From assembly GCA_946482375.1 (NCBI GenBank), contig CAMLRH010000084.1, forward strand, positions 1-9,530: a stretch of 9,530 nucleotides of DNA, read 5' to 3'. This DNA comes from an uncultured Caulobacteraceae bacterium. Lineage in GTDB: Bacteria; Pseudomonadota; Alphaproteobacteria; Caulobacterales; Caulobacteraceae. Shown in pieces: positions 1 to 7,942 of the stretch. The stretch's first letter is position 1, and each line of letters opens with the position of its first letter. The position numbers were made by a program, and so were the translations under genes. The notes under the pieces are model-generated. The model did no database searches. It was not told the origin of the DNA and saw only the letters and a program-made list of their open reading frames with translations.

Positions 1-194
1 GGCAGGAGCTCCAACTCGGCCGTTGCGACGCTAACCACGCGTTCATCGCAATAGCCCATCACCCCTAGCTGGGCTGCGCGCTGCTCGATCAGGTGCGGCG
101 CGATCTGGTTGAGTCGCTTCCAGAACACCTTGGCGTCCTCGGCCTGCCGGGGATCGTCGCGCCGCCATGCGGTCTTCAGAACGATGTCGGACAT
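1..194 (-). CDS. N-terminal fragment of a small protein, possibly GNAT-like acetyltransferase (cut by window edge)
   Basis: The reading frame starts with ATG at 194 and stays open to the left edge, giving 64 visible codons beginning MSDIVLKTAWRRDDPRQAED. The start is supported by a good ribosome binding site, AAGGGAGG, shortly upstream on the minus strand. The visible part has no signal peptide, so the protein is probably cytoplasmic. The pattern is a short strand, a long helical stretch with conserved-looking Trp and Arg residues (KVFWKRLNQIAP), then GYCDERVVSVATAELELLP. That last part resembles the beta-2/beta-3 hairpin at the start of GNAT N-acetyltransferases. The acetyl-CoA-binding region would lie outside the window, so the assignment is tentative. 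The gene lies downstream of the autotransporter terminator, in the same direction, and so probably has its own promoter in 195-232, although no convincing -35/-10 pair was seen there. Confidence 0.6.
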   Translation of the reverse strand, partial: MSDIVLKTAWRRDDPRQAEDAKVFWKRLNQIAPHLIEQRAAQLGVMGYCDERVVSVATAELELL

Positions 195-232
195 TGGGGC
201 CTCCCTTCACCAAACTCTACTCTAGCGGACAG

Positions 233-269
233 AAAAATGGGGCGGCGAGCCCCCCAGCATCGCCGCCCC
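233..269 (-). terminator. Rho-independent terminator of the autotransporter transcript
   Basis: On the minus strand a perfect 10-bp GC-rich stem (GGGGCGGCGA pairing with TCGCCGCCCC, + coordinates 260-269 and 239-248) encloses an 11-nt loop. It is followed after one A by a run of five T (233-237). It lies 37 nt past the autotransporter stop codon and before the next minus-strand start. The plus strand has no T-run after the stem, so it should act only on leftward transcription. It marks the end of the receptor/autotransporter transcription unit. Confidence 0.9.
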
Positions 270-305
270 AGTTGATCCGCTTCAGAGGGGACCGAAGCCG
301 GAACT

Positions 306-3146
306 CTACCAGTTGACCCGCACGCCGGCGGCCAGGTTCTGCGACGTGTAGTCATCGGCGAACTTGCCGCCGAAGTTGACGAAGCCGCTGACGGCGCCGT
401 CCAGCGCCCAGAGGCTGGCCCCGACGCCGAACTCTGAATAGCGGCCAATGAACTCGTCCAGCATGGTCGCGTCCGCGCCGGTGTTGTGTACGACGACGCG
501 ACTCTCGTCCTCGAACTCTTCCCAGACGCGGCCGAGCAGCGAGTACTGCGCCCGCACGGAGCCGTAGTCCTGGTCCAGCCCGAGCCGGCCGCCGAGGTTC
601 GCCCGCAGCGAGGTTGGGTCGTCGTATTCCAGAACCAGCGGCGGGCGCAGGGGATCATCCGCGCCAATGACGAGGTCGTCGTACGTGGTCCTCACGTAGC
701 TCACGCCAGCCAGCGGCTCGATGAACGCCGCTTCCATGATCGGGAACCGCCAACCCGCTTCGACCTGCCCGCCGACGGACAGCAGGTTCGTGGCCACTAT
801 CGTTCCGGCAGGAAACAGGTTCAGGCCCGGAACATCGCTCTCCAGCTGCAGCCTGTTGGCGGTCACCGTCGCATCGACGAAGAGGCCGCCGACGATGAGG
901 CTGCCATAGACACCTCCCGTCCAGCCATCGAGACGCATGAGGTTGGGTGTGGATTCGAAGTCGAGATCCGCGTGGGCGTAACCGGCGGTCAGACCGGCAG
1001 CCCATGCTCTATCACCCTGACCTCCCGCAATGAGGTCCAGGCCACCTGTAACTGCATAGCTGTTCTGCTTGTGGGTATTGTCGAAGGAGAACGGATTGCC
1101 AGCCACGTCGACCGTCTGGGTGACATCGCGGTCGGTGAATTCCGTGGCCACCCGCATCCAGACGCCGCCGCCGACGCCCTCGTCCAGGCCGCCGCGCAGG
1201 TCTGCCTGCCGGTCGAGCCATGTGCCGGTGGAAAGGCGCCACAGGTCGTGGGCGGCTTGTCCGACCAGCGGAAACTGCAGGGCGCTCTGACCGACGGCCG
1301 CAACCAGCTTATGCTGCTGCGTATCGGCGTCATAGACCAACGGGAAGATGAAGAAGCCCTTGTCGATCACCCCGCCGTTGGCGGCGTTATAACGGTCGGA
1401 CCCGGGATCGAGGACGAAGTGTCCAACGTCGCTCGTACCGCCACTGACGTCGATCAGGACGATTTCAGAGAATGATCCGCGGTCCCCGGGCACGAGTTCA
1501 TGCACCAGGATCGATGTAACGCCCTCCGTCGCCCCGTTGAGGATACGAATGCAGTCCGCCGCCGGCAGATCGCCCGTCACCGCATCGCGCTGCGCTGTGT
1601 CGCATGCGGTCTGCGTTCCGTTTAGATTGGCGTCCAACTCAATGAGCCCGCCCGCTCCTCCGACGAAGGTCGTGCCGGACATGAAGAGGAGGTCGTCGAT
1701 CACCCGGTCTGAACCATGCTGCGGAGCGTCCGCGTTCGATGTGCCCATCAGAATCAGACCGGAATTTTCGAACCGTTCCAGATTGAGAAGCCGAAAATCG
1801 GCCTCGCCCGAGGCATCGATACCCCCTGGATTGACGGCGCCCGTATCGCCCACAACCAGCAATCCGGCGTTCACCATGAGATCATCGCCGCCGCCGAAGT
1901 CGATTTGCGTCGTGTCCAGAGGCACACTGAACAGTTCCCGCGTAGCTGAGAGGTAAGCTCCCTCGTTGATCGTCAACCGATCGCCGCCGGAACCAAACAC
2001 GCTGTTGCCGAGCGTGCGCCAGCGGGCGCCGTCGGCCAGGTCGATGTCGACAGGTCCCGCTCCGGCCAAGTTGATAGCGCCCCCGAGGTAGCCGGCAATG
2101 TTGAAGTCGACGCTGCCGCCCCCCTGAACACGAAGTACCTGCCCGCCGTAGGGATTCGCCGTCGATCTCATCTCGGTCGCTAGATTGATCGTCGTAGTGG
2201 TTCCCGTCGCGGTCAGCAGGTCCATGGCCCAGGTCGAACCGGCAGGCCCAGCGCCCGCGTAAAGACGGTTGAGACTGAACACCGCGTTGCCGTCATAATC
2301 CGCGCGCAAAGCTGTCCCAGAGACAGAGGAAGTAGCCGTCGAGCCGATAGAACCGCTCGGCCCCGAGTTGACGGTGACCAATCCGGTCCCGGCAACGATA
2401 TCCACCGCGACCGCATCGCTCCTCGTGCTCGCGCGGAGCGTGCCGCTGTTTGTAATCGTAAGCGTTCCAGCGCCGCTTGCCTGGGCATAAATCCCTATCA
2501 ATCGCCCTTGAGCCTCATTGGCTGTGACGCTGACGTTCCCGTTGCCGCCGGTGCTCGACGCGTAGATAGCCGCCGCCCCACCGGGAACGGAGCCGGTGCC
2601 GGTCGAACTGGTGGCGGTGACGGTTCCGTTGGCGGACACGCTCACCGCGCCGCCGCCGGTCGAGGCGGCGTAGATGCCGTGAGTGATTGACGACGATGAG
2701 CCAGTGACGTTGGCGGTATTGACGGTGATCGTACCGCTTCCCGTGGAGGTAGCCGAAATCACCGGCCCAGCGGTCCCGGTTCCGCCGGTAACCGTGCCCG
2801 CCGTAGAATTCCAGGTCAGGGCTTCGATTCCGTCGCCGGTCAGGTTGACCCCGTTAGCCGTCACTGTCGTGGTCGTGGTGTTGGTCTTGGTCACGCTGAG
2901 ATTGCCAGCGGCGTCGTAGGTGATGCCCGTGGCGTAAGTGGTCGCCGAGCATTCGTAGGTGTCTGGCGTCGCGCCGTTCGTTGCCGGCGTCGCGCCGGAT
3001 GCCCCCATGGGCGTGCATTCGTTGTCTGCGTGGGCCGGCGTCGGCATCAAGGCCAAGCTCAGCGAAGCGGCCGATGCCATAATGGCGAGGCCGAACGAAG
3101 ATGAAGCGAGAAGCGCGATTCGCCGCGTAGCGGTGGTTCTGGGCAT
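306..3146 (-). CDS. Autotransporter (type Va secretion) with beta-helical passenger and C-terminal barrel
   Basis: The predicted protein has 946 residues from ATG at 3146. Residues 1-40 form a Sec signal peptide (basic TTATRR, long hydrophobic core, cleavage after PTPAHA). Residues 41 to about 635 are a Thr/Ser/Gly-rich passenger with repeated short beta units, as in beta-helical autotransporters. A typical linker (DLWRLSTGTWLDRQADLRGG, about 634-653) precedes a roughly 290-residue barrel domain that begins VWMRVATEF, alternates aromatic and Gly residues, and ends in RVNW, an aromatic outer-membrane terminus. The barrel should insert in the outer membrane and display the passenger outside the cell. 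No catalytic motif was recognised, so adhesin or structural roles are more likely than protease or esterase. The passenger has only four cysteines, in two pairs. The start at 3146 is chosen because AGGGGG lies just upstream and the signal peptide follows at once. The frame is also open to an ATG at 3260, which would add a 38-residue basic leader. The gene follows the TonB-dependent receptor after 126 bp with no terminator between them, so cotranscription is likely. Confidence 0.88.
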   Translation of the reverse strand: MPRTTATRRIALLASSSFGLAIMASAASLSLALMPTPAHADNECTPMGASGATPATNGATPDTYECSATTYATGITYDAAGNLSVTKTNTTTTTVTANGVNLTGDGIEALTWNSTAGTVTGGTGTAGPVISATSTGSGTITVNTANVTGSSSSITHGIYAASTGGGAVSVSANGTVTATSSTGTGSVPGGAAAIYASSTGGNGNVSVTANEAQGRLIGIYAQASGAGTLTITNSGTLRASTRSDAVAVDIVAGTGLVTVNSGPSGSIGSTATSSVSGTALRADYDGNAVFSLNRLYAGAGPAGSTWAMDLLTATGTTTTINLATEMRSTANPYGGQVLRVQGGGSVDFNIAGYLGGAINLAGAGPVDIDLADGARWRTLGNSVFGSGGDRLTINEGAYLSATRELFSVPLDTTQIDFGGGDDLMVNAGLLVVGDTGAVNPGGIDASGEADFRLLNLERFENSGLILMGTSNADAPQHGSDRVIDDLLFMSGTTFVGGAGGLIELDANLNGTQTACDTAQRDAVTGDLPAADCIRILNGATEGVTSILVHELVPGDRGSFSEIVLIDVSGGTSDVGHFVLDPGSDRYNAANGGVIDKGFFIFPLVYDADTQQHKLVAAVGQSALQFPLVGQAAHDLWRLSTGTWLDRQADLRGGLDEGVGGGVWMRVATEFTDRDVTQTVDVAGNPFSFDNTHKQNSYAVTGGLDLIAGGQGDRAWAAGLTAGYAHADLDFESTPNLMRLDGWTGGVYGSLIVGGLFVDATVTANRLQLESDVPGLNLFPAGTIVATNLLSVGGQVEAGWRFPIMEAAFIEPLAGVSYVRTTYDDLVIGADDPLRPPLVLEYDDPTSLRANLGGRLGLDQDYGSVRAQYSLLGRVWEEFEDESRVVVHNTGADATMLDEFIGRYSEFGVGASLWALDGAVSGFVNFGGKFADDYTSQNLAAGVRVNW
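2433..2678 (-). repeat. Degenerate internal repeats in the autotransporter passenger
   Basis: Three diverged protein units occur in tandem: GIYAASTGGGAVSVSANGTV, then AIYASSTGGNGNVSVTANEA, then GIYAQASGAGTLTITNSGTL, with unequal spacers. The (G/A)IYA start followed by a Gly-rich turn and alternating beta residues suggests stacked rungs of a beta-helix. The DNA copies have diverged, so this is an old protein-level repeat and not a recent tandem duplication. Confidence 0.6.
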
Positions 3147-3272
3147 GTGGTTTCCCCCTGATTTCTTATGGTTGTCGCGCCGTGCGTGGTTCGAAGCGCC
3201 CGTTGACGCGAACTCCCCACCTTGGCGAGTGCGTCGCCGATTTCGGCGTTCCTTTCCCATAACCCCGCCCCC

Positions 3273-6200
3273 TCAGAACGACTTGCGGACGGACACGCCG
3301 ATGAGGCGCGGGTCCAGGGTGAAGATGTTGGTGGTCAGGCCGCTGTCGTCGCTGTTGAGGAAGGCGTCGGTGATCGGCTCCTCGTCGAAGACGTTCTTGA
3401 CGTAGACCTCAGCTGTCACGCCCCAATCAGGGTTCTCGACCCACAAGCTGATGTTGGTGTTCGTCCAGGCACGGAGCTTGTCGTACTGGGTATTGTAGAC
3501 CCGGGCGAAGGACTGGGACTGCCAGTAGAAATCGCCGCGCAGGGTCGCATCCCATCCGCCCGGCAGCGCCATCCGGTACTGAGCGCCCAGCGAAGCCGTC
3601 CAATGCGGCGCGTTCGGCAGCTCGTGCCCGCTAAGGTCGGTGTAGAAGCCCGCGCCTGCGTTAGGGGCGTCCGTTCGAGGGTTGTAAAGGCCCACGCCAG
3701 GAATAGGGAGCCCCCCGGTCAGTGAGTAACCAGCCCCCAACACGCCGCCAGTCGGACAGTAGTCTATTAGGTTTCCGCCCTGACCATTCAGGAGCAGAGC
3801 TTCAACCACCCGCTCGGGAATGATGCAGTTGGAGGAACTCGTCACCCAGGGCTTCAGCACCAGCCAGCGGTCGTAGGTGATGCCGTTCGCGCCGGTGAAC
3901 ACGCCCGCGCCGTCGAGCGTGCGATTCATCAGGTCAATGGACTGCTCGCCGTCGGCAATCTCGGTACGCAGAGCACCAAATGTACCGTTGAAGCGCAGGT
4001 TCCTAGCGGGTGAGAGCACCCACTCCAGTTCCACACCCCAGACCTTGGCGTCGAAATTTTCGTTAGACGCAGAACGGTCGACAATCTTTGACACTTGGTA
4101 GCCGGTGTAGTCGTAGTAAAAGGCAGCGCCATTGAGGATCAAGCCACCATCAAGCAGCGTATTCTTGGTCCCGACTTCGAAGGCGTTGATGAATTCAGGT
4201 TCGAACGTCGGCGGCGAGACCACGCCCGAGTTGATTGCATTATAGATGCCAGCGGGCGGAGCGATATTCGGCGGATTGGCCCCACCGCCCTTGTAACCAT
4301 GAGAGATCGACCCATAGACCATCGTTTCATTCGTGAACGAGAGGTCCGGCTTCCAGTCAACGATCAGACGGCCGGTCGGTTCGCGCCATTCCTGCCGGAT
4401 GTCCGGGTTCGCGACCGACCCGCGCGCGCCAAGCCCATCGTCGCGGCCCGTGCCCGCGAGCTTGCACACCTCGGCGTTGGTGCAATCTTGCGGACCGGCG
4501 CCTTCTGGCACCAGGCGACGGTAATCGTACAGCAGCAACTGACTCGGAACAGGCGTGAAGATCTTTCGGTCCCAGGTCATCCGGGCGCCGAGCGTCACCT
4601 TAACGGTATCGCTGGCCTGCCAGTATACCTCGCCGAATAGCGCGGACGAGTTGAGTTCGTACGGATTGGCGCTTCGGAAATAGTTGTGGCCCGTACCATC
4701 AATGGACCCTATGGGATTCGGATCTATGTATACGCAGGGCGCCCATGGATCATCAAATTGCACTTTGTTGATGGTGCCATTGTTACACCACGAACCGCCC
4801 GTGATGGCCGCATCCTCGGGAACATTGAATGGAAAGTAATTCGCCAAAAGAGTCAGAGCGTTGATGAATACATAATAGTCGTTCATCGTTTCGAAGCGCG
4901 TGAAGTTGGCCCCCAGACTAAAATTGAACGCGCCCTCGAAATTCGACGCCAGGCGGAATTCCTGATTGAACTGCTCACTTTCGACTTCGCTGAGATCCTG
5001 AGCCACCAGGGAACTCGATGCGCCCAGTTGCGGGTCGGTAAACACGCCACCGGGCTGCAGGTTGGCGTAGAAGCCGCCGCCGTAGGTGCCAGTCGTGCTA
5101 CAGTCCGCTGTGGGAAAGCCGAACTTGTCGACTGATACGCTGCAAGCTTCGCTGGCGTCCGAGAATATTGGATGTGTCGTAAAGCGATTGTAGTCCTGAG
5201 ACGCATAATATTCGTCTCGCGCGAAGACGGTCTGCGAGGTCAGCGTGAGGCTATCGGTGAGATCCAGGTCGATGCTGAGTTCGAACACGTCGGACTTGGC
5301 GCGATAGGTCGGTTCGAGCAACGAATAGATGCTTCGAATGTCGCGCGATTGGGTAAGGCCTCGGTACGGGTCGGGTTGACAGATATCGAGTGGCGTCATG
5401 AAAAGATTTAGCGTCTCCAACGAGCAACGCGGCGCCTCTGGGGGCGGGCCGGCACGTTGTGAGCCAGTGTAGTAAGGATTGCCTCCAGCGCCGTAGGCGG
5501 GTGCTCCCCCCAGGAACGCTGCTGTCCCACCGAGATAAGGACCCCAAAATAGCGCACTGACGTACGGCAGCGACGCCCCATTAGGCGTGCCGTAGGCGGC
5601 GTCGTCGTAGAGGGAACCCGGCCGGCAGCCCTGCGACAGCAACGGCCGGGCAAACTCGTAGCCAAGGCTGTTCGGGTCATTTGGATCGAGGTCGGCGTAG
5701 TTGAACGCGCCGACCGAGTCCGGATTCGGATCGTTGTGGCAGAGCTGCTTGGAGGTGCGGACACGATTGTCGTCCTCCTCGAACCGCTCCCACATGGCGT
5801 TGACCCGGATGGAGTCGATCGGCTCCCAGCTGACCGTGACGCGGGCGGACCACAGGTCGCGGCCGTCGACATCCGACCCATCCGCCTCGTTGTATCCGTA
5901 CCCGTCGCGCTTGGTCAGCGCGCCAGCGGCCCGGATCGCGAGCGTGTCGCCGATGGGAATGTTGATCATCCCCCGGGCGCGCTGGGCGTTGTAATTGCCG
6001 GCCTCGAGCTTGATGTCGCCTTCGAACTCGCCAAGGCGCGGGCGGGTGGAGAGGACGTTGATGACACCCGAGGTCGCATTGCGGCCGTAGAGCGTGCCTT
6101 GCGGACCGCGCAGGACTTCGACGCGCTCGACGTCGAAGTATTCCTGCTCGAACAGGCGGTTGACGATGAGCGTGGTGTTGTTGAACGCAACGGCCACGCC

Positions 6201-6794
6201 CGGGTCAGTCGTCGCCGATACGGCCTTGGTCCCGATCCCACGGATCGAGAAGTTGTAGCCGCTGAAATTCGACTTCGAGAACGTGACATTCGGAATGGCC
6301 TTCAGCAGGTCAAACCCGCCCTCGATCTTCTGCGCATCCAGGCTTTTCTGAGTGAACGCCGAGATGGCGATCGGCACGTCCTGAATCTGTTCTTCCTTCT
6401 TCTGCGCCGTGACGATCAGCGCCTCGACCTCAGCGGCGTCCCCCGCGCCGCTTTGGTCCTGGGGGGAGCCGCCCTCACCCTCCTGGACTATGGCGAACAG
6501 GTCGCCCTCGCGCCGGTAGGAAAGGCCGGTGCCCTCCAGCATCGCCTGCAGCGCCACCTCCGGCTCCACCGAGGCCGATATGCCGGGCGTGGTCTTGGAG
6601 GTGGTCAACTGTCCGGGAATGACCACGGCCGTGCCGCTCTGGTTGCCGAACTCCATGAGCGCGGTGGCGAGAGCCTGAGGAGGGATCTTGAAGTTCCGCT
6701 TCTCCTCGGCGTTCGCGGCGCCGGATATCGCCGACATGCCGAGCGCGGCGACGCCGCACATGAGCAGCGCGTTGTAGCGAGTACGTTGAAGCAC
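3273..6794 (-). CDS. TonB-dependent outer-membrane receptor/transducer with STN signalling domain (FecA-like architecture)
   Basis: The predicted protein has 1173 residues. Positions use the GTG start at 6794, preferred because GGGGGAGGG lies four bases upstream and a signal peptide follows directly (cleavage about residue 29, after SGAANA). A TTG at 6809 is the alternative. Residues 34-104 (NFKIPPQALATALMEF onward) are an STN domain, the periplasmic domain by which transducers such as FecA contact a FecR protein. A TonB-box-like segment, EALIVTAQKK, lies near 124-133. The plug spans about 135-255 and contains SIRGIGT and VERVEVLRGPQGTLYGRNAT. The rest is a 22-strand-type barrel ending VSVRKSF with terminal Phe. 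It should import a ligand using TonB-ExbB-ExbD energy and report its presence to FecR. It is longer than many receptors because of large extracellular loops. The mature protein has 12 cysteines, all in the barrel half, often in closely spaced pairs. The ligand is unknown. The fecR-like gene is immediately upstream and an ECF-type promoter lies in the gap. Confidence 0.93.
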   Translation of the reverse strand: MLQRTRYNALLMCGVAALGMSAISGAANAEEKRNFKIPPQALATALMEFGNQSGTAVVIPGQLTTSKTTPGISASVEPEVALQAMLEGTGLSYRREGDLFAIVQEGEGGSPQDQSGAGDAAEVEALIVTAQKKEEQIQDVPIAISAFTQKSLDAQKIEGGFDLLKAIPNVTFSKSNFSGYNFSIRGIGTKAVSATTDPGVAVAFNNTTLIVNRLFEQEYFDVERVEVLRGPQGTLYGRNATSGVINVLSTRPRLGEFEGDIKLEAGNYNAQRARGMINIPIGDTLAIRAAGALTKRDGYGYNEADGSDVDGRDLWSARVTVSWEPIDSIRVNAMWERFEEDDNRVRTSKQLCHNDPNPDSVGAFNYADLDPNDPNSLGYEFARPLLSQGCRPGSLYDDAAYGTPNGASLPYVSALFWGPYLGGTAAFLGGAPAYGAGGNPYYTGSQRAGPPPEAPRCSLETLNLFMTPLDICQPDPYRGLTQSRDIRSIYSLLEPTYRAKSDVFELSIDLDLTDSLTLTSQTVFARDEYYASQDYNRFTTHPIFSDASEACSVSVDKFGFPTADCSTTGTYGGGFYANLQPGGVFTDPQLGASSSLVAQDLSEVESEQFNQEFRLASNFEGAFNFSLGANFTRFETMNDYYVFINALTLLANYFPFNVPEDAAITGGSWCNNGTINKVQFDDPWAPCVYIDPNPIGSIDGTGHNYFRSANPYELNSSALFGEVYWQASDTVKVTLGARMTWDRKIFTPVPSQLLLYDYRRLVPEGAGPQDCTNAEVCKLAGTGRDDGLGARGSVANPDIRQEWREPTGRLIVDWKPDLSFTNETMVYGSISHGYKGGGANPPNIAPPAGIYNAINSGVVSPPTFEPEFINAFEVGTKNTLLDGGLILNGAAFYYDYTGYQVSKIVDRSASNENFDAKVWGVELEWVLSPARNLRFNGTFGALRTEIADGEQSIDLMNRTLDGAGVFTGANGITYDRWLVLKPWVTSSSNCIIPERVVEALLLNGQGGNLIDYCPTGGVLGAGYSLTGGLPIPGVGLYNPRTDAPNAGAGFYTDLSGHELPNAPHWTASLGAQYRMALPGGWDATLRGDFYWQSQSFARVYNTQYDKLRAWTNTNISLWVENPDWGVTAEVYVKNVFDEEPITDAFLNSDDSGLTTNIFTLDPRLIGVSVRKSF

Positions 6795-6842
6795 AGGACC
6801 CTCCCCCAAGGTATTTTGACGAGGGACGTCCGCCCCCTGTTA

Positions 6843-6878
6843 GGTAAGACGGACCGGGGCTGTTGATGAGGGAGCCCC
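6843..6878 (-). promoter_or_regulatory. Predicted ECF sigma-dependent promoter of the receptor gene
   Basis: On the minus strand GGGGCT (6873-6878) and CCGTCTTACC (6843-6852) are separated by exactly 20 nt. The same two blocks with the same spacing occur upstream of the sigma-factor gene (8547-8582). The CGTC core matches the usual ECF -10 box, and the upstream block lies at -35 distance. A start site near 6839 would give a leader of about 45 nt before the GTG at 6794. The simplest reading is that the neighbouring ECF sigma factor recognises it. The -35 block here is also part of an inverted repeat, GGGGCT-N11-AGCCCC (6856-6878). Confidence 0.65.
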
Positions 6879-6907
6879 CTCCGCGGATTTATTTTCGGCG
6901 ACAGTAT

Positions 6908-7942
6908 TCAAGGTGAAATCAGCTCCACCGTGGTGTCGGTGACGCGGCCGACACGGGCGATGCCCGCCAGCTCCATGCCGCGCACGAACCGATCGGTGTC
7001 CCCGGCCTCGAAGACGCCGACGATCGGCTCCTGCGCGATGGCGGGGTCGACGAGGATCTGCTTGTCCGAATAGCGGTTCACCTTGGCGACCGCCTCGCCC
7101 AGCGGGTCGTTGAAGAAGGTCATCCGGCCGGAGAGCCAGCTCAGCTCCTTGCGCGTGTCGATCTTCTGCAGCGACCATTGCTTTTCGTCTGGAGCAGTCA
7201 ATCGCCAGCCGGCGTCCATGTTCATGGTCTGCTGGCCCTGCCAGACCTGGCCCTTCTTCGCAGCGACCTTGACCTTCCCCTCCACGAGGGTGACGTCCAG
7301 CTTGCCGTCGACCACCCGCGCTTCGAAGGCGGTGCCCAGCGCGGTGATCGTCTTGCCGGCGGCCTGGACGACGAACGGCCGGGCGGGATCCTTCGCCACC
7401 TGGAAGAAGGCGCCGCCGCGCTCCAGGTGGATGGTGCGGCGTTTCCTCGTTTCACTGGCCAGCAGGAGGGTGTCGCTGTCGAGAACGACAGTCGAGCCGT
7501 CGCGCAGCACCGCGGTTGTTGTCTGTCCGACGCCGGTCCGCAGAACCTGCTCCTCGGCATCCTGGCGCGGCGCGTCGACGCCCAGCGCCGCCGTCGGCGA
7601 TGGGACCGGGACATCGCTCAACATCGCCCAGCCGCCAAAGACGGCCACCGCGATCGACGCGGCCATGGCGCCGGCGACAAACCGCATTCTCGCTGGTCGG
7701 TCGAAGGTCTTCAGGTTCAGCTCGCGCAGCGCCAGGATGGTCGGATCCTCGCGGACCTCGCCGGCCTCGTCCCAGATCAGCAGAAGCTCATCGAACGCGG
7801 CCCGGTTCGCCGGGTCCGCCTCCAGCCAGGCCGAGAACTCCCGCGCCTGAAGCTCGCTCATGACGCCGGAGCGCCGCACAGCCATCCAGTCAGCCGCCTG
7901 AGCCAGCGGCGTGTCGAGCATGTCGTCGGGCTCGCGCCTCAT
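6908..7942 (-). CDS. fecR: FecR-family membrane sigma-factor regulator
   Basis: The 344-residue protein has the full FecR layout. Residues 12-62 (QAADWMAVRRSGVMSELQA, then FSAWLEADPANRAAFDELL) are the cytoplasmic N-terminal domain that contacts the sigma factor. Residues 86-108 (MRFVAGAMAASIAVAVFGGW) form a single membrane span after a basic stretch. Residues about 130-226 are the periplasmic FecR domain, with TTTAVLRDGSTVVLDSDT, an LERGGAFFQVAKD segment and the ALGTAFEARV/VTLVEGKV strands. Residues 271-342 are an STN-like C-terminal domain, expected to meet the receptor STN domain. The start ATG overlaps the sigma-factor stop as ATGA, and AGGAG lies 8 nt upstream inside the sigma gene, so the two are translationally coupled. 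It should hold the sigma factor inactive, or assist its activation, according to the receptor signal; which of the two cannot be told from sequence. The gene symbol is used in the family sense. Confidence 0.92.
   Translation of the reverse strand: MRREPDDMLDTPLAQAADWMAVRRSGVMSELQAREFSAWLEADPANRAAFDELLLIWDEAGEVREDPTILALRELNLKTFDRPARMRFVAGAMAASIAVAVFGGWAMLSDVPVPSPTAALGVDAPRQDAEEQVLRTGVGQTTTAVLRDGSTVVLDSDTLLLASETRKRRTIHLERGGAFFQVAKDPARPFVVQAAGKTITALGTAFEARVVDGKLDVTLVEGKVKVAAKKGQVWQGQQTMNMDAGWRLTAPDEKQWSLQKIDTRKELSWLSGRMTFFNDPLGEAVAKVNRYSDKQILVDPAIAQEPIVGVFEAGDTDRFVRGMELAGIARVGRVTDTTVELISP

Noticed and set aside
486..1475. A 329-codon open frame on the plus strand opposite the autotransporter barrel
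   Set aside because: It is antisense to a well-supported barrel domain, with no family motif and no good start context; a shadow frame.
3235..3248. Inverted repeat CGCCGA-TT-TCGGCG between receptor and autotransporter as a terminator
   Set aside because: The loop is too short for the full stem to form and no T-run follows on the minus strand, so read-through is expected.
5736..6866. A 376-codon open frame on the plus strand opposite the receptor N-terminus
   Set aside because: It is fully antisense to the STN and plug coding region, which has clear family motifs. Its translation is Arg/Val/Asp-rich with no recognisable domain, as expected for a shadow frame in high-GC DNA.
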